Origin: CAG-791 sp963591995
Lineage (GTDB): Bacteria > Bacillota > Clostridia > Lachnospirales > Lachnospiraceae
Length of the DNA: 14,587 nucleotides
Assembly: GCA_963591995.1 (NCBI GenBank)
Contig: CAVAUJ010000064.1
Coordinates: 1-14,587 of the forward strand
Direction of reading: 5' to 3'
The stretch's first letter is position 1, and each line of letters begins with the position of its first letter. A model generated the notes under the pieces. It ran no database searches. It was not told where the DNA came from and worked only from the letters and a program-made list of their open reading frames with translations. Shown here one piece after another: positions 1-6,255 of the stretch. The translations under genes and the position numbers were made by a program.

Positions 1-55
1 TGACCGGGACATTTTCATTTGTGGTATACCAGGACATTATCATTTGTGGCTTATA
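1..55 (+). repeat. Left copy of 55-bp perfect inverted repeat at the window edge
   Basis: This is identical over all 55 bases to the reverse complement of the last 55 bases of the window, and the two copies diverge at the next base inward. Inside it are two 18-bp direct repeats with one mismatch, GGACATTWTCATTTGTGG, at 7-24 and 32-49, a 25-bp period. Tandem short repeats near an end are typical of some insertion sequences, IS21-like elements among them, as transposase binding sites. No transposase lies in the window, so the element, if any, is probably outside. Family assignment is a guess. Confidence 0.85.
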
Positions 56-81
56 CCCGTCCGACGCAGTCCTTCGGTAGC

Positions 82-110
82 TTGTTTTATTCGGAATGCG
101 AATGTAATAT
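82..110 (+). promoter_or_regulatory. Candidate sigma-A promoter for hisS-aspS
   Basis: TTGTTT at 82-87 and TAATAT at 105-110 are separated by exactly 17 bp, which would start transcription near 117 and leave a leader of about 75 nt before hisS. Both hexamers match the consensus only in part. It starts 27 bp inside the repeat boundary at 55, so it belongs to the unique sequence and not to the repeat. No T-box motif (GGTGGNACCGCG-like) is visible in 56-192. Confidence 0.5.
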
Positions 111-192
111 AGACTGGTATGACTGCGCAGCGGCGGGCAATGTGCGGCTGCGAAAAGAGAAAGACACACAACGACAGGAACGAAGGAGCATT

Positions 193-1452
193 ATGGCACT
201 GAAGAAGAAGCCGGTCACCGGCATGAAGGATGTCATGCCGTCCGAGATGGAAATCCGGGATTATTGCATCTCGGTCATTAAGAAAACCTATGCCGAATTC
301 GGCTTTCAGGGAATTGAGACGCCCTGTGTGGAGAACATTGAGAACCTGACGTCAAAGTCCGGCGGCGACAATGAGAAGCTGATCTTTAAGATCCTGAAGA
401 GAGGCGAAAAGCTTCGTCTGGAGGAGGCCAGGGAAGAGGCCGATCTTGTAGACGGAGGACTGCGTTATGACCTTACGGTGCCGCTGGTCCGGTATTTTTC
501 CAATCACGAGAATGAGCTGCCCGTGCCCTTTAAGGCACTGCAGATGGGGAATGTCTGGAGAGCGGACCGTCCGCAGAAGGGACGCTATCGTCAGTTCATG
601 CAATGTGACATTGACATCATCGGCGAACCGACGAACCTGGCGGAGATCGAGCTGATTCTCGCTACCACAACAACGTTGGGCCGCCTTGGCTTTCACAATT
701 TCCAGATCCGCATCAATGAGCGCCGCATCCTGAAGGCGATGGCTGCGGTCTGCGGCTTCCCGGCGGAGCGCTTTGACGAGGTGTTCATCACGCTGGATAA
801 GATGGACAAGATCGGTCTGGAAGGTGTGGAGAAGGAACTGATCGCCGAGGGCTTCGGCGAAGAGGCGGCGGGGCAGTACCGGGCCCTGTTCGAAGGACTC
901 GGCGGTGCAGAGGATCCGCTTTCCTACCTGGAGGAGAAGCTTTCGGGGGTGATCGAGGCAGAGGTGATTCCGAACCTTCGCGAGACCATCGAGACGGTGG
1001 AGGCGACCCGGCAGGCCGACTTCCGGATGGTCTTTGACCCCACCATTGTGCGCGGCATGAGCTACTACACCGGGACCATTTTCGAGATTGCCATGCCGGA
1101 GCTGGGCATCAGCGCAGGCGGCGGCGGACGGTATGACACCATGGTGGGCAAGTTCACCGGAAAGGATGTGCCTGCCTGCGGCTTCTCCATCGGCTTTGAG
1201 CGCATCATTCTGATCCTTCTGGAGCAGGGCTTTACGGTCCCGGGGCGCAGCGAAAGGGTTGCGTTCCTGCTGGAAAAGGGCTTGTCCGGCGAGCGGCTGC
1301 GGGAGGCAATGGAGAAGGCACAAAGCGAACGCACGAAGGGCAAGGCCGTTCTGGTGGTCCGCATGAATAAGAATAAGAAATTCCAGAAGCAGCAGCTGGA
1401 GGCCCAGGGGTACACGGCCTTTGAGGAATTCTATCAGAATCCGATCGGATGA
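193..1452 (+). CDS. hisS: Histidine--tRNA ligase (HisRS)
   Basis: This class II aminoacyl-tRNA synthetase charges tRNA-His with histidine in the cytoplasm. The protein has 419 residues, a normal length. Visible landmarks are the N-terminal TGMKD segment, the class II motif 2 region at 119-141 with Arg123 in VWRADRP, the histidine-specific segment VRGMSYY at 286-292, and motif 3 GFSIGFERI at 330-338 with Arg337. Residues from about 354 form the anticodon-binding domain. The reading frame is open back to 19, but the start at 193 is chosen because AAGGAG lies at 183-188 and family homology begins there; the upstream in-frame residues are low-complexity and run into the repeat. aspS follows after 32 bp, so the two are probably co-transcribed. 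The motif 2 wording (RADRPQKGRYRQF, CDIDIIGE) matches the type I associate with Lachnospiraceae rather than the E. coli type. Confidence 0.97.
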   Translation: MALKKKPVTGMKDVMPSEMEIRDYCISVIKKTYAEFGFQGIETPCVENIENLTSKSGGDNEKLIFKILKRGEKLRLEEAREEADLVDGGLRYDLTVPLVRYFSNHENELPVPFKALQMGNVWRADRPQKGRYRQFMQCDIDIIGEPTNLAEIELILATTTTLGRLGFHNFQIRINERRILKAMAAVCGFPAERFDEVFITLDKMDKIGLEGVEKELIAEGFGEEAAGQYRALFEGLGGAEDPLSYLEEKLSGVIEAEVIPNLRETIETVEATRQADFRMVFDPTIVRGMSYYTGTIFEIAMPELGISAGGGGRYDTMVGKFTGKDVPACGFSIGFERIILILLEQGFTVPGRSERVAFLLEKGLSGERLREAMEKAQSERTKGKAVLVVRMNKNKKFQKQQLEAQGYTAFEEFYQNPIG

Positions 1453-1484
1453 TGCTGCACTTAAATGACCAGAGGGAGGAAAGT

Positions 1485-3317
1485 ATGCAGTCACGCACTC
1501 ATACCTGCGGAGAGCTCCGCATGGAACATGTCGGTCAGAAGGTTCAGCTGGCCGGCTGGCTGGAAAATTTACGGGTGGTATCCGCAAATCTTGGCTTTGC
1601 GGTGCTCCGGGATTTCTACGGCACAACACAGGTTGTTGTGGAAACCGAGGAAATGATGGAGCAGTTCAAGGCGATCACCAAGGAGTCGACCGTTTCGGTT
1701 GTCGGCGTTGTAAGGGAGCGCAGCTCCAAGAACGAACGGCAGGACACCGGAGACATCGAGGTGGTGCCGGAGAGCGTTACGGTTCTGGGACGCTGCCGCT
1801 ACGCAAGTCTTCCGTTTGAAATCAATCACAGCCGGGAGGCGGATGAGCAGGTCCGGCTGAAATACCGCTATCTCGATCTTCGCAACCCGGAGGTGAAAAA
1901 GAACATCCTCCTGCGCTGCAATGTGGTCGCTGCGCTGCGGCGCGCCATGACAGAGCACGGCTTTCTGGAGATCACGACGCCGATTCTGACGGCCTCTTCT
2001 CCGGAGGGAGCAAGGGATTATCTGGTTCCTGCAAGAAAGCATCCCGGCAAGTTCTATGCCCTTCCGCAGGCACCGCAGCAGTTCAAGCAGCTCTTGATGA
2101 CGGCCGGCATCGACCGCTATTTCCAGATCGCACCGTGTTTTCGCGATGAGGATGCCAGAGGAGATCGTTCGCCGGGAGAGTTCTATCAGCTGGACATGGA
2201 AATGGCATTTGCCGGCCAGGAGGATGTGTTCGCCGTGCTGGAGGATGTTCTGCCTCCGATTTTCGCGGAATACGGCACCTACAACCGGGCGAGCTCGGCT
2301 CCCTTTGTCCGGATCCCCTATCTGGAGGCAATGGACAAATACGGCTCCGACAAGCCGGATCTTCGCATTGACCTGACGGTGCAGGATGTCACGGATGTCT
2401 TCCGGGACTGCGGCTTCGGTCCGTTTGCCTCGGTCAGGAACCTGCAGGATGAGGCGGGGAACATCACCGGAACCGAAGAAACGCAGGTTGTCATCAAGGC
2501 GGTTGTGGTGTCCGGCTTCGAGGGCACCCGGAAGTTCATTGACAAAACGCTCGGCGAGGTCGAGGTGCAGGCCGGCAGCAAGCCGTATTGGTTCCGGGTG
2601 GACGAAAACGGCGAGCTGGTGGGCGGCATTTCCAAATTCGCGGCACCCATCCGGGAGGCTGTCATGACGGCGCTGCAGCTGCAGCCCGGTGATTTCGTGG
2701 CTCTGTCCGCCGGAAAGAAGGCAGCGGCCCAGAAGACGGCCGGTGTTCTGGTGAAGACGCTGGGGGCTGCGGTTCCCGGTCACATGGATAAGGAGCAGTA
2801 CGCGTTCTGCTGGATCGTGGATTTCCCGATGTATGAAATCGGTGAGGAGAGCGGCGAATTGGAGTTCTGCCACAATCCCTTCTCGATGCCTTCGGGCGGG
2901 CTGGAGACGCTTCTTGCGGCAGAGCGCGGCGAGATCGATCCCCTTGCCATTACGGCGGATCAATACGATCTGGTGTGCAACGGCGTGGAGCTGTCCTCGG
3001 GCGCAGTCCGTAACCACGATCCGGAGATCATGATCAAGGCATTTGAAATGGTTCGCCTCGGGGAAGAGGATGTGAAACAGAAATTCCCTGCGATGTACAA
3101 TGCGTTCTGCTACGGTGCGCCGCCCCATGCCGGCATCGCACCCGGTGTGGACCGTATGGTGATGCTGCTCTCGGGCGAAGAATCCATCCGCGAGGTGATA
3201 GCCTTCCCGATGAACAAGAATGCGCAGGACATCATGATGGGAGCACCTTCGGTTGTCACAGACCGTCAGCTGGAGGAGCTGCACATCAAGGTTACCGGCG
3301 TGCAGGAAGATGAATAA
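1485..3317 (+). CDS. aspS: Aspartate--tRNA ligase (AspRS)
   Basis: This class IIb aminoacyl-tRNA synthetase charges tRNA-Asp. It has 610 residues: an N-terminal OB-fold anticodon-binding domain (about 1-110), the catalytic core with motif 2 at 218-240 (Arg220 in CFRDEDARGDRSPGEF), a bacterial GAD-type insertion around 290-420, and motif 3 at 543-562 with Arg557 in GIAPGVDRM. The start at 1485 has GGGAGGA at 1474-1480; an in-frame ATG at 1449 overlaps hisS and lacks a comparable site. The spelling DRSPGEFYQLD, and FPMNKNAQD with MMGAPS near the C-terminus, differ from the usual Bacillus/E. coli forms (DRQPEFTQ; FPKT). From memory they resemble the alphaproteobacterial branch. Whether the enzyme also charges tRNA-Asn cannot be read from sequence alone. 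Confidence 0.97.
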   Translation: MQSRTHTCGELRMEHVGQKVQLAGWLENLRVVSANLGFAVLRDFYGTTQVVVETEEMMEQFKAITKESTVSVVGVVRERSSKNERQDTGDIEVVPESVTVLGRCRYASLPFEINHSREADEQVRLKYRYLDLRNPEVKKNILLRCNVVAALRRAMTEHGFLEITTPILTASSPEGARDYLVPARKHPGKFYALPQAPQQFKQLLMTAGIDRYFQIAPCFRDEDARGDRSPGEFYQLDMEMAFAGQEDVFAVLEDVLPPIFAEYGTYNRASSAPFVRIPYLEAMDKYGSDKPDLRIDLTVQDVTDVFRDCGFGPFASVRNLQDEAGNITGTEETQVVIKAVVVSGFEGTRKFIDKTLGEVEVQAGSKPYWFRVDENGELVGGISKFAAPIREAVMTALQLQPGDFVALSAGKKAAAQKTAGVLVKTLGAAVPGHMDKEQYAFCWIVDFPMYEIGEESGELEFCHNPFSMPSGGLETLLAAERGEIDPLAITADQYDLVCNGVELSSGAVRNHDPEIMIKAFEMVRLGEEDVKQKFPAMYNAFCYGAPPHAGIAPGVDRMVMLLSGEESIREVIAFPMNKNAQDIMMGAPSVVTDRQLEELHIKVTGVQEDE

Positions 3318-3335
3318 ACGGTTCTGACCCAAGGG

Positions 3336-3375
3336 AGAAGGCTCGCCGCCGCAAGGACGGCGGGCCTTCTGTTAC
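3336..3375 (+). terminator. Hairpin after aspS, possible leaky terminator
   Basis: A 13-bp GC-rich stem (3336-3348 with 3358-3370, one G-T wobble) with a 9-nt loop ends in CCTTCTGTT, a weak T-tract. It starts 19 bp after the aspS stop codon. Only 38 bp separate it from the next gene and no promoter is visible in them, so partial read-through from aspS or a promoter inside aspS may feed the exporter genes. Confidence 0.55.
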
Positions 3376-3408
3376 AACAATGATTCCGCTCCGAATCCGA
3401 GGAGATAT

Positions 3409-4011
3409 ATGCAGAAGAATATTTACCGTAAAACGAGTCTGGAGAGAATATCCTCTCCGGAGCAGCTGGACCAGATGCTGACCCTGACGCCGCCTGCGAC
3501 CTGGCTTGCCGTCGCCGGGGGGATTCTGTGCACGGCCGCCGTCCTCCTGTGGGCATTTCTGGCGTGGATTCCCGAAAAGGTCAGCGCATCCGGCATCTAC
3601 GGGATCGGCAGCAGTGACAACACCATCCGCTGCTATGTTCCGCTGGAAGAGAGCGCGGAGCTGGAGACCGGAATGAAGGCATACGTTTATCTCTCCTCGG
3701 CGGACAGCCAGATTTACGGACATATGGAGGCAACCTTGATTTCGGTGGATGACAATGTGTCCGGAACGGAGCAGCTGCGGGAGGAGCTGGGGTCCTCCGA
3801 CGTTGCGGCATACCTTACGCAGAACGGCCCGCTGATCGGCGTCACCTGCGAGCTGACGACGGATGATGCCAGTGAGAACGGCTATGCCTGGTCGAGAGCA
3901 AAGGGAACGCAGCTGGTGCTGCGGAAGGGGAGCCTGCTGGTTGCGGAGATCGAAACGGGGCGGGAGCATCCCATCAGGATGATGGTTCCATCGCTTCTGG
4001 AGGAAGGATGA
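3409..4011 (+). CDS. NHLM-type secretion HlyD-like adaptor protein, short form
   Basis: This is likely the membrane-fusion/adaptor subunit of an NHLM (nitrile hydratase leader microcin) peptide export system. The 200-residue protein has a short cytoplasmic N-terminus, with SSPEQLDQML at 15-24 followed by LTPPATWLAV, a segment I recognise as characteristic of NHLM HlyD proteins. One transmembrane helix spans about 31-53, and an extracytoplasmic beta-rich region runs from about 60 to 195, ending in a PIRMMVP strand typical of HlyD-like barrels. The long coiled-coil hairpin and lipoyl-like domain of Gram-negative HlyD are absent, as fits a cell without an outer membrane. The start has GAGGAG at 3399-3404. 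It lies 16 bp upstream of the peptidase-transporter gene, so the two are surely one operon. Function is inferred from sequence pattern and neighbours. Confidence 0.85.
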   Translation: MQKNIYRKTSLERISSPEQLDQMLTLTPPATWLAVAGGILCTAAVLLWAFLAWIPEKVSASGIYGIGSSDNTIRCYVPLEESAELETGMKAYVYLSSADSQIYGHMEATLISVDDNVSGTEQLREELGSSDVAAYLTQNGPLIGVTCELTTDDASENGYAWSRAKGTQLVLRKGSLLVAEIETGREHPIRMMVPSLLEEG

Positions 4012-4027
4012 CGGCAGGAGAGTCACA

Positions 4028-6172
4028 ATGAGAAAACCCAGATATGTGAAAACCCCTACCGTTTATCAGATGGAGGCGACGGAATGCGGCGCGGCCAGTC
4101 TCGCCATGATTCTGGCCTATTACGGCTGCTATGTTCCGCTGGAGAAGCTGCGCATTGACGCAGGGGTCTCAAGGGACGGCTGCAATGCGCGCAACGTGGT
4201 GCGGGCGGCGAGAAAATACGGTCTGGAGGGAAAGGGCTATTCCTGCGGAATCCGGCAGCTCCTTCTCCTGGACGGCCCGTGCATCATCCACTGGAACTTC
4301 AACCACTTTGTGGTCTATGAGGGGATCCGGGGCGGTCATGCGTACATCAATGATCCCGGTGTCGGACGGCGGAAGCTGGATGTCAAGGAGCTGGATCAGG
4401 GCTTTACCGGGATTGTCCTCACCTTTGAAAAAACACCGGAATTCCGGGCGTCGCACAAGCGCTCCAGCATCGACGGATTCCTCAAAAGAAGGATGGGGGG
4501 CGAGAGAAGAAGTCTCCTGGCCCTTCTCCTTTTGGGAGCGCTCCTCCTGTTCGCCGGCATTGTGACACCGATCATGAACCAGATCTTCGTGGATGACATT
4601 CTGATCGGCGGGAATCACAGCTGGATCGGCCCTTTTCTGATGGGCATGGTGCTGGTGGCGGTCTACCGCATCCTCTTTGGCTGGATGCGGGAGCGTCTGC
4701 TGATGAATCTGCAGAGCAAGCTGTCGGTGATGACCGGCTACCGCACGATCCGGCATCTGCTGCGTCTGCCGATCTCCTTTTTTGAGCAAAGATATGCGGG
4801 CGACATCGTCAGCCGCGTGGACGGCAACGAGAACATCAACGAATATCTGACAGGAAGTCTGGCCGAGGCGGTATTGAACCTTGTGCTGTCCGTGTTCTAT
4901 CTGATCCTGATGATGCTCTACAATCCGGTGCTGGCCCTCTTGGGAGCCCTCGGCGGAGCCACCGCCCTGACGGTGCATTCCGTATGCGGGCGGGCCCTGG
5001 CCTGCCTTTCCACGAAGCTACAGCAGGATTCCGGGAAGCTGACGGGAACGCTGTATGCAGGGATCAATCTCACCGGCACCTTGAAGGCGGCGGGGGCGGA
5101 GAATGAGTACCTCTCGCGGATTCTGGGATATTGCGCCAGAGCATCGGTGGCCGAGCAGGAGATCGGCTCCAGGTCCCAGGTGCTGGCACAGATTCCTCAG
5201 CTTCTCAGCCAGATGATCGATGTGCTGGTCCTGATGGTGGGCGGTATTTTCGTCATTCACGGCAAAATGACCGCCGGTGAGCTGACGGCCTTCCTGACGC
5301 TGCTGGGCTCCTTTATGTCCCCGGTCACGGAGCTGCTCTCTTTGTTCCGGCAGAACCAGCTGTTGCAGGCGGATATGTTCCGGGTTGAGGATCTGGAGTC
5401 GTATGAAGAGAGTGAGCTGTTTCATCCCTCCTCTTTGCAGCAGAGCACGGAAAAGCTGACATCCTGTGAGGCCAGGAATGTGACCTTCGGCTACAGTCCG
5501 ACCGAGCCGGCATTGATTCAGAATCTGAGCTTCACGCTGGAGGCAGGCTGCAGCATTGCCATTGTGGGAACGTCCGGAAGCGGCAAATCGACGGTCAGCA
5601 AGCTGATCAGCGGGCTCTTAAGGCCCTGGAGCGGGGAAATCCTTTTGAACGGGATACCGATGGAGCAGCTGGATTCCTCCAGCCGCTATGCCAGCATCTC
5701 GGTGGTGAGCCAGAGCCTTGATTTCTTTTCCGGAACCATCCGGGAGAATCTGACGCTGTGGAACCGGTTTGCCATGGAGAGCGACATCATGAACGCGGCA
5801 AAGGATGCGTGCATTCATGACGTGATTCTCTCTCTTCCCGGAGAGTACAGCTATCACCTGACCGAAGGAGCCTCCAATCTCTCCGGCGGACAACGGCAGC
5901 GTCTGGAGATTGCCCGGGCGCTGGTCACCAATCCGTCGATCCTGATCATGGATGAGGCGACGAGTGCGCTGGATCCGGTGATGGAGAAAGAGGTATTGGA
6001 CAACATCCGCAGAAGAGGCTGTACCTGCGTTGTGGTTGCCCACCGTCTTTCCGCGATCCGGGATTGCGACGAGATTCTGGTCATGGAGAACGGGGAGATC
6101 GCAGAGCGCGGTACGCATGAAGAATTGTGGGCGCGAAACGGTGTCTACGCCGCATTGATCCGCAGTGAATAG
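4028..6172 (+). CDS. NHLM-type ABC transporter with C39 peptidase domain
   Basis: This is a bifunctional exporter that would cleave a leader peptide, usually after a double glycine, and move the product across the membrane. The 714 residues divide into three parts. An N-terminal C39 peptidase domain covers about 8-135 with Gln14, catalytic Cys20 (ECGAA), His93 (NHFVVY) and Asp109 (NDP). A transmembrane domain covers about 160-435. The nucleotide-binding domain has Walker A GTSGSGKST at 514-522, Q-loop Gln562, signature LSGGQ at 618-622, Walker B ending Asp642-Glu643, and H-loop His672. All key residues are present, so it looks active. It matches the NHLM peptidase/ATP-binding class because it sits between a short HlyD-like gene and a second, larger ABC gene. 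No precursor peptide is seen nearby, so the substrate is unknown. Confidence 0.93.
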   Translation: MRKPRYVKTPTVYQMEATECGAASLAMILAYYGCYVPLEKLRIDAGVSRDGCNARNVVRAARKYGLEGKGYSCGIRQLLLLDGPCIIHWNFNHFVVYEGIRGGHAYINDPGVGRRKLDVKELDQGFTGIVLTFEKTPEFRASHKRSSIDGFLKRRMGGERRSLLALLLLGALLLFAGIVTPIMNQIFVDDILIGGNHSWIGPFLMGMVLVAVYRILFGWMRERLLMNLQSKLSVMTGYRTIRHLLRLPISFFEQRYAGDIVSRVDGNENINEYLTGSLAEAVLNLVLSVFYLILMMLYNPVLALLGALGGATALTVHSVCGRALACLSTKLQQDSGKLTGTLYAGINLTGTLKAAGAENEYLSRILGYCARASVAEQEIGSRSQVLAQIPQLLSQMIDVLVLMVGGIFVIHGKMTAGELTAFLTLLGSFMSPVTELLSLFRQNQLLQADMFRVEDLESYEESELFHPSSLQQSTEKLTSCEARNVTFGYSPTEPALIQNLSFTLEAGCSIAIVGTSGSGKSTVSKLISGLLRPWSGEILLNGIPMEQLDSSSRYASISVVSQSLDFFSGTIRENLTLWNRFAMESDIMNAAKDACIHDVILSLPGEYSYHLTEGASNLSGGQRQRLEIARALVTNPSILIMDEATSALDPVMEKEVLDNIRRRGCTCVVVAHRLSAIRDCDEILVMENGEIAERGTHEELWARNGVYAALIRSE

Positions 6173-6200
6173 CGATCGGCGTCGCAGCGGATGTGTCGGA

Positions 6201-6243
6201 AGAAACGGGAAAAGAAACGGGAAAAGAAGCGAAAAAGAAGCGA
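6201..6243. repeat. Purine-rich tandem repeat between the two ABC genes
   Basis: Two perfect copies of AGAAACGGGAAA (6201-6212, 6213-6224) are followed by two degraded copies (6225-6235, 6236-6243). They fill most of the 83-bp gap between the exporter genes. No promoter or hairpin is evident in the gap. The next gene starts 12 bp after the repeat. Confidence 0.75.
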
Positions 6244-6255
6244 TAGCAGGGTGAT

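Noticed and set aside
19..192. N-terminal extension of hisS starting inside the repeat
   Set aside because: The extra 58 residues match no HisRS domain, run across the repeat and the candidate promoter, and a good ribosome binding site precedes the ATG at 193.
1569..3332. 587-residue open frame antisense to aspS, and a similar 425-residue one antisense to hisS (352-1629)
   Set aside because: Both lie opposite well-recognised synthetases in GC-rich DNA, have no recognisable domains or start signals, and are expected shadows of codon bias.
6166..6243. Programmed -1 frameshift or stop read-through extending the peptidase transporter
   Set aside because: No slippery heptamer or downstream RNA structure is visible, and the protein already ends at the usual place after the ATP-binding domain.
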